Source of the DNA: Planctomycetales bacterium | GTDB taxonomy: Bacteria; Planctomycetota; Phycisphaerae; SM23-33 | Direction of reading: 5' to 3' | Assembly: GCA_030631085.1 (NCBI GenBank) | Contig: DAOVLV010000122.1 | Coordinates: forward strand, 1 to 6,257 | Length of the DNA stretch: 6,257 nt | Part shown: positions 1 to 6,257 of the stretch, in pieces | Layout of the letters: each line of letters starts with the position of its first letter | Numbering within the stretch: position 1 is the first letter of the stretch | The notes under the pieces: model-generated | What the model saw: only the letters and a program-made list of their open reading frames with translations | Database searches by the model: none | Told to the model about the DNA's origin: nothing | Program-made: the position numbers and the translations under genes

Positions 1-2144
1 CAAGCCATCAGTTCATGCGCATTGTCGCTGCCGTTGAACGCCGCCGATATTGAGGCATTGAAGGCGTCGAGCGGTGTGGCGATCTGGTTTATCGGCGGGA
101 CGAACTGACCGGGACCGATGCGTTTTTCAGCCACGGCGATTTGGTCGCGCCGGGCCGATGCGATAAGTTCGGCGACGAAAACGCCTCTCGCGGCGGAGCC
201 TTCACCTGCATCGCCGGCGAGGTAACTTACGCTGAGCGTTTCGTCCGCCCGCGTCGCCGACAGATAGAACAGGAGCATCTCTCTGCCGATCAGGTCGCTT
301 CGCTTATCGAGCACGACGCCGGCCTGGCCCCATGCGGCGCGGTCCGATTCGGTGATGAAGCAGCGGTCGAAGGTGAGTTGCGGGAAGCTCTTTTCGTGAA
401 CGCCGAGCAGGTAGAGGTGTTTGAATCGCACGGCGCGAGCGTCGAGCACGTCCATGACGGCCACGTCGGCATGGGTCCGCGCCGACGGGCACGCCGACAC
501 CGACGCCGCCCGCGCCAGGATGTCAGCCGGTTCGCCTGCGAGCGGACCGGCGGCTGACACGTCGTCGAGCAGTTCGTCAAACGCGCGCATCGCTCGTAAG
601 TCGGCAGCCACGAGCGAATCGTTATCGTAACTGGCCGACGCGACGGGAATTTCAAGCCTCTCGATAATCGCCCTGACGCCGGAAACGTATTGGGTGATGT
701 CCTTCGCCGAGGACAATTCGTCCAGGCAGGTCATCAGCGTCTCGATCATATCGGCGGCCTTTTCGATGTCTTCAGCGTTGACGTCGTCGGCATTGTTTGC
801 CCGACGTACGAGGCGGGCGAAGGCTTTTGCATAACTGTCCCGTCCGCCGAGGACATTGGCTGTGCGGATGGACATCTCGGCTGTCGCTACTGTGGCGGCG
901 TCGAAATCGCCCAGCGCCGATGGACGGAAATAACTGTTTTTTATCACCGTCAGCACGTCGTGAAACTCATATTCACCCGGAAGCGCAAGCAGGCTCATGA
1001 TATATCGCACCGGCCCGCAGGCGTCCAGGCTGACCGATTTTGCCCTTACGCCGATGGAATGGGCTGCGAAGATCCGCTCGATCGGTTCGGTGTATGTCTC
1101 CATATTTCGCGCGACGACGGCGATGGTTCCGGATTTGGCCCCAGCCACGAGGTCGGCTTTGACCGCTCGCGCCACGGCGCGTACCTCTGCCTCAATGTCG
1201 GGCGCTTCCAGAACGGTTATCGAGAAATCCGAATCTCCCGAAGCCCAGCCATTCGAATGGCTGGGCTTTTGACCGGTCAGGTCAAACAGCGTTCGTAACG
1301 GTTCGTGTTTATTGTCGGTAGTGATGACACGAGCATCGGGCATGACCTTTTGAATCCGTTCCAGCGTTCTCGACGTCCAGAACCACAATCGGCTGCAACT
1401 CTTGTCTTCAACCAGCGGGAGGGTTATCAGCACCTGCTTCATCCGCTTCCCGAGCAGCGCGAGCATCTCAAGTTGCGTTGGTGTGAAGTCGGTGAAGCCA
1501 TCGACGGCTACGGAAGTGATGCCTTCATATCCCAGCGGCGTGTCGTTATCGTCGGCCAGTACGTCGCGTGCCTGCCACATCTGCCCTTCGACGTCGAAGA
1601 GTTCCGTATCGAGCAGATGCTGCTGGTATTTTCGATAAACCGCCAGCAGGTCGGCATCTTTTCCCGACGCCTTGCCCATCGCCTTTTCCAGCATGTCAGG
1701 CTCGACGGCGGCCCGCTTCAGTTCGGCGATTGACTTATCCAGCACCTCGGCAAGCCCCGGCGTATCGACCAGTGGCCCGAGAGCACGAAAACGCCCATCG
1801 GCGTGCAGTTCGGTGATTATCCGTTCCAGCAGCAACATTCGCTGCACGCGGCTTAGGGTCGCGGGCGACCGGCCCGAGGAGGCGAGAATACTCCCCGCCA
1901 GGCCTGCGAAGGTCGTAACGGCCGGTGCTATCAGCGCGCCGGCGGTTAGTTCCAGCAGGAGCGATTTCGCCTGCGCGACGGCAGGGGCGTTGGGAACGAT
2001 CAGCAGACACTTCGGCCCACTGAAACAATCGTCGCACCGGCGGTATAATTCTATCACCGCCGACGTCTTGCCCGAACACGCAGGACCGGTCAGAACGACT
2101 ATACCATCACCCAAAACCGGAATTTTTTCATTCTCTTTGACCAT
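1..2144 (-). CDS. addB: AddB-like helicase/nuclease subunit of double-strand-break repair (3' end outside window)
   Basis: Probable B subunit of an AddAB-type helicase-nuclease, which resects double-strand DNA ends for RecA-dependent repair. The frame was translated by hand from the ATG at 2144-2142 to the window edge: 714 codons without a stop. Visible motifs are a Walker A loop, GPACSGKT, at residues 20-27; VDGFTDFTPTQ around residues 214-224, the place where AddB proteins carry DGF-F instead of a normal DE Walker B; LYLLGVHEKSFP at 577-588; and GREMLLFYLSATRADE at 620-635, the superfamily I motif VI-like region. AddB proteins usually exceed 1000 residues, so the C-terminal PD-(D/E)XK nuclease and its Fe-S cysteines would lie beyond position 1. 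The ATG is the best start because the P-loop follows at a normal distance, but no good Shine-Dalgarno precedes it. A distant RecC/RecB-like paralogue is the alternative. An addA partner may lie further left. Confidence 0.85.
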   Translation of the reverse strand, partial: MVKENEKIPVLGDGIVVLTGPACSGKTSAVIELYRRCDDCFSGPKCLLIVPNAPAVAQAKSLLLELTAGALIAPAVTTFAGLAGSILASSGRSPATLSRVQRMLLLERIITELHADGRFRALGPLVDTPGLAEVLDKSIAELKRAAVEPDMLEKAMGKASGKDADLLAVYRKYQQHLLDTELFDVEGQMWQARDVLADDNDTPLGYEGITSVAVDGFTDFTPTQLEMLALLGKRMKQVLITLPLVEDKSCSRLWFWTSRTLERIQKVMPDARVITTDNKHEPLRTLFDLTGQKPSHSNGWASGDSDFSITVLEAPDIEAEVRAVARAVKADLVAGAKSGTIAVVARNMETYTEPIERIFAAHSIGVRAKSVSLDACGPVRYIMSLLALPGEYEFHDVLTVIKNSYFRPSALGDFDAATVATAEMSIRTANVLGGRDSYAKAFARLVRRANNADDVNAEDIEKAADMIETLMTCLDELSSAKDITQYVSGVRAIIERLEIPVASASYDNDSLVAADLRAMRAFDELLDDVSAAGPLAGEPADILARAASVSACPSARTHADVAVMDVLDARAVRFKHLYLLGVHEKSFPQLTFDRCFITESDRAAWGQAGVVLDKRSDLIGREMLLFYLSATRADETLSVSYLAGDAGEGSAARGVFVAELIASARRDQIAVAEKRIGPGQFVPPINQIATPLDAFNASISAAFNGSDNAHELMA

Positions 2145-2281
2145 ACCGATACCATTGTGGCATCGACATCGACGACACACAAGCGAAGATGTTTGCAAGT
2201 TGACAATAGCATCGCGTCGTTTGTTCCGATAAAAAGGTGGGACGGGATTTATCGTTCCACAGGCCGGGAGAGGTGCGCTTG
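2145..2281. promoter_or_regulatory. Divergent intergenic region between the addB-like and kinase-like genes
   Basis: This gap must hold the 5' signals of two divergent genes. On the plus strand there is an exact TTGACA at 2200-2205, but no good -10 box stands 16-18 bases downstream; the nearest A/T-rich stretch (GATAAAAA, 2228-2235) is 22 bases away. On the minus strand TTGTCA (2206-2201) likewise lacks a matching -10. The promoters are therefore unassigned. If translation of the kinase-like gene began at the GTG at 2237, the gap would be 92 bases. Confidence 0.4.
2266..2273 (+). promoter_or_regulatory. Shine-Dalgarno that selects the GTG start at 2282
   Basis: GGGAGAGG ends 8 bases before the in-frame GTG at 2282. 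The longest reading frame could begin at a GTG at 2237, but that codon has only an A-rich stretch upstream and no Shine-Dalgarno. The site therefore favours an N-terminus 15 residues shorter, beginning (M)ADYSVTT. Confidence 0.6.
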
Positions 2282-4918
2282 GTGGCTGATTACTCTGTTA
2301 CAACCTGTCGAATTCTTCGAGAGGCGTTTCGCTCTGCCGATGTGCTGCGCCCGATGTGCGTCGGGCGATACGATCCCGGAAGGGAACTGACCTACGAAGT
2401 TACCGGTGTGTCGCCTGCGACGAAAGCGACTCTTCGCCTGGAAGTGGGGAAATTTATCGGCGGCGGTTTCGCCGGACAGGTCTATCGCGTCAAGGTACTT
2501 TCGGTCGATGGCGGCCCTATTGACGGACTGGCTGTCGGCGAGTATTACGCGATGAAAATCCTCATCCCGCCGTCGAGTTTCTCCCAAAAATTTCGCGACG
2601 TAATTTACAAAATCGGTTTTCAGGGCGATTTTTCTCTCCAGGTTAATCCCTCTGCGGCCAGAGCGGGGGCGATCTGGCAGAAACTTATCCGGCGCGGCGC
2701 AAAAATCCGCTTCGGTACGGAGAAGGCCGTCGTCGATGTGATGGGGACGTTTTTCGACGAGACGCTCGGTGCTTGCGGCGAGATAAGCGAGTGGATCGAC
2801 GGGCGAAACTGGCAATTTGAAGTGGATGAGTACCTGGGCCGGCACCGGCTGCGGCGCAAGGGAAAGGACTTCGATTCGGGCAAAGGCGGTTCGCCGGAGT
2901 ATTGGGCCAAGAAGGAATTTATGGCCGGTATTGTCCGGCTGTTTCACGATATGGGCGCGCCGGAACTGGCGAGGCAGTACGAATGGTGGACGGCCAAGAG
3001 CCAGCCCAACGTCCTGAAGCGGCTCGATGCCGATGACGAGAGCGACCCGGCTGCGGGTCTGACGGCGGTGGATTTCCGCGCGGGTCTCGCGCTGCTGCCT
3101 TTTTTGCCGATGAGCCCAGCCGATTTCAAACTCATCCTGAAGGGAATCGCTCGCGGGTCGCTGGTGCAGTTCGACCGGGGCAGCCTTGAGCAACTCCGGC
3201 AGTTTATCGACGCTAACGCCGAAGAATTCGCCGACCTGCGCGACGCGCTGGACGAACTGGCGGTCTGCGAGCGTGCCTATCGCAATTCCCTGCCGGACAT
3301 TACGCATCATCACGTCCGCCTGCTTTACGACGGTGAACTTTGGTCGGGTATTCTCGACGGCGCGGTAACAGGATGGCGGGCAAAGGGTCTTCTCGATGAC
3401 GCCGCCGAACGCCGTCTGCGCCGAAGCCGGTTCCTGACGGTCGCCTTTGCGGTCTTTGGCCTGATGGGAATGTTGTCGGTCGCTGCGGGTGCAGGCGTGC
3501 TGGCGACGACGTTAGCAGCCGGGGCTTTGGGGTGGATGTGGGGCGCTGTTGCTGCGGGGTTTATCGTTCCAGTGCCGATAATCTTCAGGTGGCTGCGAAA
3601 ACTCACCGGCAGAGGCGATCTTCGCAGGCATTACGCGAAGGTTCTGACCAGCGGAAACTATCTCCGTCGGGCGTTTCTCGCCCACGTATCCGAGACGCTC
3701 ATCGGTTGGCATCGCGGAAAGCGTGTATCGGCCAGCAGGGCGCGCCGCCTCCTGGCCAGGCCGGTGCAGTTCGTAATCCATACGATATTCTTCTCCTGGA
3801 TGCCGGCGAAACTCCACCGCCTGCTGACCGACAAGAAATACGATGCCGAAAAACTCCGTTACTACTTCGTCCGCCCGATTAAGTTGTACTTCAACGAGCA
3901 CGACCGCGAGCAGTGGCTCCGCGACATGGTCGCCGGCGGGCGAAAAAAACACATGCTCACCCGCGACGACGCCGAGCACATCCTCTCGCGGATAAAAGAA
4001 CCGTTCATCCAGAAATACCTCCAAAGCCTGGCCGTTCATCTCTGCACGCTTCCGATAACGCAGATCGTCTCGGTGGCTGTAGCATGGATTTATGCCGCGA
4101 CGCATCCGGAACTCTCTCCGTTAGAAAAGACCAAAGCAGTAGGGCTAATCCTGTTCGTGTTTCAGGTTACGCCGATCTCTCCCGGCTCGCTGGTTCGAGG
4201 GCTGTACGTGCTGTACCTGGTTATCCGCGAGCGGAACATTCGCGATTACAACATTGCGGTGTTCCTGGGCTTCTTCAAGTACATCGGATACCTGGCGTTT
4301 CCGCTTCAGATGGCGTACCGATACCCGGCCTTGGCGCGTTTCATGGCTGGGCACTGGGCGACCGAGGCAGTGCATATCGTTCCGGTCTTCGGGGAACACG
4401 GGGCGTTGATGGAGCACGGCGTCTTCGACCTGTTCTACAATTGGCCTTTGACGATTCGCCGGCGGATGCGCGAAAGGGCCGGACGCCGCGCCGAATTGCG
4501 AACAAGAATCTGGCACATAATCCCCATCGCTATCGTGGCTGTGGCGTTGTTCGGAGTTACAGACATTATCTGCCGGAACGTCTGGGGAACCCTGCCGACG
4601 CTGAAAAACATCTGGCCTGCGGCGATACTGCTTCCGATGCTTCTCGGCGCTGCGACGACGCTCGGAGCCGGCGGGGCGAAAATGCTCTCGCGGGTCAAAC
4701 TGACAATGGTCGCAGCCGCTATCACAGCGGCGGGATATACAGTCGTTCATGCCGCCTTGGCGTCGTTCCCCGCGTTGGGCGGCGGACAGCCCGGAGCAGT
4801 CGAAATCATCAACAACCTCGGAATCGACGTACTCTGGAACCTTTTTATCTTCACAGTAGTGGCGACCGTCGCCGCGCTGCTGACGGAAATCAATCTACCC
4901 GAAGCAAAAGGGATATGA
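2282..4918 (+). CDS. Kinase-like domain fused to a polytopic membrane domain, function unknown
   Basis: About 878 residues from the GTG at 2282 (893 from the GTG at 2237). Residues below count from 2282. The N-terminal part reads as a protein-kinase-like fold: a Gly loop IGGGFAGQVY (59-68), a VAIK-like YYAMKIL with Lys92, a hinge-like SEWIDGR (169-175), a helix KEFMAGIVRLFHDMG (211-225), a catalytic-loop-like QPNVL with Asn243, and a DFG-like VDF with Asp264. The residue five before Asn243, where HRD/HGD kinases carry the catalytic Asp, is Ala238, and no Glu lies between Lys92 and residue 146, so the helix-C Glu also seems absent. After a charged helical stretch come about nine hydrophobic segments: two in 384-435, then near 580-605, 619-648, 656-680, 743-764, 776-797, 806-829 and 846-870. 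A His/aromatic-rich segment (691-723) lies between helices. It is probably an inner-membrane protein with a cytosolic pseudokinase or atypical kinase domain; substrate and pathway are unknown. It is not UbiB-like, as the KxGQ motif is missing. Confidence 0.85.
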   Translation: MADYSVTTCRILREAFRSADVLRPMCVGRYDPGRELTYEVTGVSPATKATLRLEVGKFIGGGFAGQVYRVKVLSVDGGPIDGLAVGEYYAMKILIPPSSFSQKFRDVIYKIGFQGDFSLQVNPSAARAGAIWQKLIRRGAKIRFGTEKAVVDVMGTFFDETLGACGEISEWIDGRNWQFEVDEYLGRHRLRRKGKDFDSGKGGSPEYWAKKEFMAGIVRLFHDMGAPELARQYEWWTAKSQPNVLKRLDADDESDPAAGLTAVDFRAGLALLPFLPMSPADFKLILKGIARGSLVQFDRGSLEQLRQFIDANAEEFADLRDALDELAVCERAYRNSLPDITHHHVRLLYDGELWSGILDGAVTGWRAKGLLDDAAERRLRRSRFLTVAFAVFGLMGMLSVAAGAGVLATTLAAGALGWMWGAVAAGFIVPVPIIFRWLRKLTGRGDLRRHYAKVLTSGNYLRRAFLAHVSETLIGWHRGKRVSASRARRLLARPVQFVIHTIFFSWMPAKLHRLLTDKKYDAEKLRYYFVRPIKLYFNEHDREQWLRDMVAGGRKKHMLTRDDAEHILSRIKEPFIQKYLQSLAVHLCTLPITQIVSVAVAWIYAATHPELSPLEKTKAVGLILFVFQVTPISPGSLVRGLYVLYLVIRERNIRDYNIAVFLGFFKYIGYLAFPLQMAYRYPALARFMAGHWATEAVHIVPVFGEHGALMEHGVFDLFYNWPLTIRRRMRERAGRRAELRTRIWHIIPIAIVAVALFGVTDIICRNVWGTLPTLKNIWPAAILLPMLLGAATTLGAGGAKMLSRVKLTMVAAAITAAGYTVVHAALASFPALGGGQPGAVEIINNLGIDVLWNLFIFTVVATVAALLTEINLPEAKGI

Positions 4919-4928
4919 GCAGGGCGCA

Positions 4929-5216
4929 TCACAAAAGTGACGGGATGTCACGCGCACCATGTATGACGTGAATGATCTCCACGCATTCATCGCGGTAGCG
5001 ATAGAACACTACGTACTTCTCAACAGGAAGGCTCCGTAAGGTTTCTCCGAGGTCCTTTCGGCTTCTACCCATTTGTGGATGTTCGCCCAACAGGCGGAAC
5101 TTCTCCTGAAACGTATCCAACACTCGATCCGCGACAGAAGGATTATCTTCGGCAATATAAAGCCAAATCGCCTCCAGGTCCTCCTCGGCCTGTTTTGTGA
5201 TTCGATAGCGAGTCAT
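4929..5216 (-). CDS. parE: ParE/RelE-superfamily toxin
   Basis: A 95-residue toxin of a type II toxin-antitoxin pair. The N-terminus MTRYRITKQAEEDLEAIWLYIAE and the C-terminal half (LRSLPVEKYVVFYRYRDE, then IIHVIHGARD near the end) are the usual ParE pattern: two helices followed by a beta-sheet closing with an h-G-x-R-D segment. ParE members typically poison DNA gyrase, whereas RelE members cleave mRNA on the ribosome; sequence alone does not settle which applies, though the closing HGARD favours ParE. The ATG overlaps the antitoxin stop in an ATGA, so translation is probably coupled; there is no close Shine-Dalgarno. The length is normal and the frame intact. It ends 10 bases from the convergent kinase-like gene. 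Confidence 0.9.
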   Translation of the reverse strand: MTRYRITKQAEEDLEAIWLYIAEDNPSVADRVLDTFQEKFRLLGEHPQMGRSRKDLGETLRSLPVEKYVVFYRYRDECVEIIHVIHGARDIPSLL

Positions 5217-5509
5217 GCGGTGCGTTTTTTCTTCCGGGCGGACAGTTTCTTACGGCCTCGGGCCTTGATCTCGTCAAACGTCTTTGACAGAGAATCGTTC
5301 GTAACTTCCGTAAATTCGCCGCGCCTCAGTTGCTCCACCCCTTCGGCAACTTCTTTCCGAAGTTCCCTGATACGGATTTTGTTAATCCTGTCCCGCTCTT
5401 CCAAAAGGCGCAAACTTTCCCGAATCACCTCGCTGGCGGAATTGTACAGGCCGGATTTCACCTTCTGTTTTACAAGTTTTTCCAATCTGCTTGTCAACGA
5501 TACGTTCAT
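5213..5509 (-). CDS. parD: ParD-family ribbon-helix-helix antitoxin
   Basis: A 98-residue antitoxin that should bind ParE and repress its own operon. Residues 1-40 give the ribbon-helix-helix signature: a beta strand MNVSLTSRLEKLV, then GLYNSASEVIRESLRLLEE, close to the G-x-Y-x-S-x-S-E-V-I-R pattern of ParD proteins. Residues 41-80 are a charged, probably disordered or helical, toxin-binding region. The last 17 or so residues are very basic (KARGRKKLSARKKKRTA), making the protein longer than the common form of about 80 residues. It is first in the operon, with GGGGTGAT (5520-5513) as ribosome binding site just before the ATG. Its promoter and candidate operator lie upstream. Base composition is lower in G+C than the flanking genes (about 49% by hand count over 5221-5520), which fits a mobile module. 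Confidence 0.9.
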   Translation of the reverse strand: MNVSLTSRLEKLVKQKVKSGLYNSASEVIRESLRLLEERDRINKIRIRELRKEVAEGVEQLRRGEFTEVTNDSLSKTFDEIKARGRKKLSARKKKRTA

Positions 5510-5512
5510 AAT

Positions 5513-5520
5513 ATCACCCC
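5513..5520 (-). promoter_or_regulatory. Ribosome binding site of parD
   Basis: On the minus strand GGGGTGAT lies 3 bases before the parD ATG (GGGGTG ends 5 bases before it). It is the only purine-rich Shine-Dalgarno-like element near this start and fixes the ATG at 5509. Confidence 0.55.
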
Positions 5521-5532
5521 AAAACTGATTAC

Positions 5533-5552
5533 TTGAACATTCCTCTGCTCAA
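5533..5552. repeat. Imperfect inverted repeat, candidate ParD operator
   Basis: TTGAACA (5533-5539), six bases, TGCTCAA (5546-5552): the arms pair at six of seven positions. The repeat covers the predicted transcription start of parDE and lies between the -10 box and the ribosome binding site, where an autorepressor could act. Function is inferred from position. Confidence 0.35.
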
Positions 5553-5557
5553 TTCCA

Positions 5558-5585
5558 ATTATACACCAATAACAATCATTGACAA
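5558..5585 (-). promoter_or_regulatory. Sigma-70-type promoter of parDE
   Basis: On the minus strand TTGTCA (5585-5580) is followed after 16 bases by a perfect TATAAT (5563-5558). Transcription would begin near 5551, leaving a 5' leader of about 40 bases before parD. The -35 differs from consensus at one base. The -10 is flanked by two CCAAT units on the plus strand (5555-5559 and 5566-5570) spaced 11 bases apart, about one helical turn, which may be repressor half-sites. Confidence 0.65.
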
Positions 5586-5619
5586 GTTTTGTTATGTAAA
5601 ATCCGACACAAAAAATTCA

Positions 5620-6111
5620 TCATGCAAACCAAAAGCGCAAAATCACCTGTAATACAAGGTTCGCATAGACGGCTACCATCAGGTCGTCGGCGAGGACGCC
5701 CCATCCATACGGCAGATTTTCCAGACGGCGAGCCGGGGGCGGCTTGAGGATGTCGAAGATGCGAAATACCAAAAAACCCGCAGCCGCTGTTATCAGCAGG
5801 TCGCAGAGGCCGGAGCCAATCGGCAGAAACAGATATGTAAGCGCCTGGCCGGCCCATTCGTCGAGCGTACTTTGGGAGGGGTCTTTCCTGCCGAACTGTT
5901 TTTCGGCGAATTTGCCCAGCGCCACACACGCGACAGACGACAGGACTAAAATCCCCGCCATTGCACCTGCAATGTAGTACGGATTCGCCTCCGAACCCCA
6001 CGCCACGAGCAGGAAAACCACCGCCGTTGCCGCCGATGCCCACGTACCCGGCGCAACGGGCAGATAACCCGTACCCAGGCCGCTCGCTATGAATAACTTA
6101 ATCTTTTTCAT
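5620..6111 (-). CDS. pgpA: Phosphatidylglycerophosphatase A
   Basis: Removes the phosphate from phosphatidylglycerophosphate to give phosphatidylglycerol, at the inner membrane. The 163-residue protein shows the family signatures in order: GTGYLPVAPGTWAS (13-26), LDEWAG (83-88), FRIFDILKPPP (116-126) and GWGVLADD (136-143), the last corresponding to the GGxGIMxDD motif of E. coli PgpA. The acidic pairs Asp84-Glu85 and Asp142-Asp143 expected at the active site are present. Hydrophobic stretches near 28-38, 45-66, 90-117 and 145-162 fit about four membrane segments. The ATG at 6111 is the first possible start, since an in-frame TGA stands two codons upstream. It overlaps the end of pgsA by 14 bases; the nearest Shine-Dalgarno, AGGAAGG (6131-6125), is 13 bases away, so coupled translation is likely. 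Confidence 0.93.
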   Translation of the reverse strand: MKKIKLFIASGLGTGYLPVAPGTWASAATAVVFLLVAWGSEANPYYIAGAMAGILVLSSVACVALGKFAEKQFGRKDPSQSTLDEWAGQALTYLFLPIGSGLCDLLITAAAGFLVFRIFDILKPPPARRLENLPYGWGVLADDLMVAVYANLVLQVILRFWFA

Positions 6112-6257
6112 CGCTCATAAGCAGCCTTCCTGTTTTTCCGACATACGCCAGTCCGCTGAGGACTGTAGCAATCACCGCCAGCCAGACGACCACGATTTTG
6201 GTAACCACCGCCCATGCCGGCTGGTTCATGTTGGCCAGTTGGAAGAGCACGATGCAA
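6098..6257 (-). CDS. pgsA: C-terminal end of probable phosphatidylglycerophosphate synthase (5' end outside window)
   Basis: The last 52 codons of a gene entering from the right edge, ending at TAA (6100-6098). The visible residues form a hydrophobic helix, TKIVVVWLAVIATVLSGLAYV, followed by a short polar tail ending LLMSDEKD. The final membrane helix with W...T..SG..Y is how PgsA (CDP-diacylglycerol-glycerol-3-phosphate 3-phosphatidyltransferase) commonly ends. The catalytic CDP-alcohol phosphotransferase motif is outside the window, so the name rests on this tail and on direct overlap with pgpA, which performs the next reaction. Another CDP-alcohol phosphotransferase remains possible. Confidence 0.7.
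   Translation of the reverse strand, partial: CIVLFQLANMNQPAWAVVTKIVVVWLAVIATVLSGLAYVGKTGRLLMSDEKD

Noticed and set aside
690..1298. Plus-strand open frame of about 200 codons
   Set aside because: It lies wholly opposite the addB-like gene, whose minus-strand frame carries recognisable helicase motifs. The plus frame has no domain pattern and is a shadow.
2200..2235. TTGACA followed by GATAAAAA as a promoter for the kinase-like gene
   Set aside because: The spacing is 22 bases, too long for a normal sigma-70 promoter, and nothing close to TATAAT sits at 16-18 bases.
2249..3313. Minus-strand open frame of about 354 codons
   Set aside because: Antisense to the kinase-like domain with no recognisable motif; the plus-strand frame has an ordered kinase motif set and a good ribosome binding site.
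4937..4951. Hairpin GTGAC-GGGAT-GTCAC near the convergent gene ends
   Set aside because: The stem is only five pairs, it lies within the parE coding end and no T-run follows on either strand, so it is not a credible terminator.
3913..4971. Plus-strand open frame of about 350 codons overlapping the membrane domain
   Set aside because: The translation is rich in Arg, Gly, Ser and Ala without hydrophobic segments or motifs, as expected for an out-of-frame reading of a G+C-rich gene.
5586..5619. T-rich stretch after the pgpA stop as an intrinsic terminator
   Set aside because: On the minus strand there are T-runs but no stable preceding stem.

Overview
The window is ordinary bacterial chromosome of moderately high G+C with tightly packed genes. 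The gene set (addB-like, pgsA-pgpA, parDE) is widespread and does not fix the species. The style of the large kinase-like membrane protein and the base composition made me think of a Planctomycetota/PVC-type genome, but that is an impression only; no rRNA or tRNA is present.

Layout, left to right. (1) Positions 1-2144, minus strand: the first 714 codons of an AddB/RecB-superfamily helicase-nuclease subunit of double-strand-break repair, running off the left edge. The frame is open throughout in a hand translation. (2) Positions 2145-2281: a 137-base divergent gap. (3) Positions 2282-4918, plus strand: a protein of about 878 residues that joins an N-terminal protein-kinase-like domain to a C-terminal region with about nine predicted membrane helices. 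The kinase domain keeps the Gly loop, the VAIK-type Lys, the catalytic-loop Asn and a DFG-type Asp, but lacks the HRD-type Asp and any obvious helix-C Glu. I cannot name its function; it is the most interesting item here. (4) Positions 4929-5509, minus strand: a ParD/ParE-type toxin-antitoxin operon with an ATGA overlap, its own consensus-like promoter and candidate operator repeats. It converges on the kinase-like gene with a 10-base gap. (5) Positions 5620-6257, minus strand: pgpA (phosphatidylglycerophosphatase A), preceded by the 3' end of a probable pgsA (phosphatidylglycerophosphate synthase). The two genes overlap by 14 bases and carry out consecutive steps of phosphatidylglycerol synthesis.

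How the parts relate: pgsA-pgpA is a clear functional unit and parDE is a self-contained module inserted downstream of it. The addB-like gene and the kinase-like membrane gene are divergent and have no evident functional link. I saw no CRISPR array, insertion sequence, tRNA, riboswitch or convincing intrinsic terminator.
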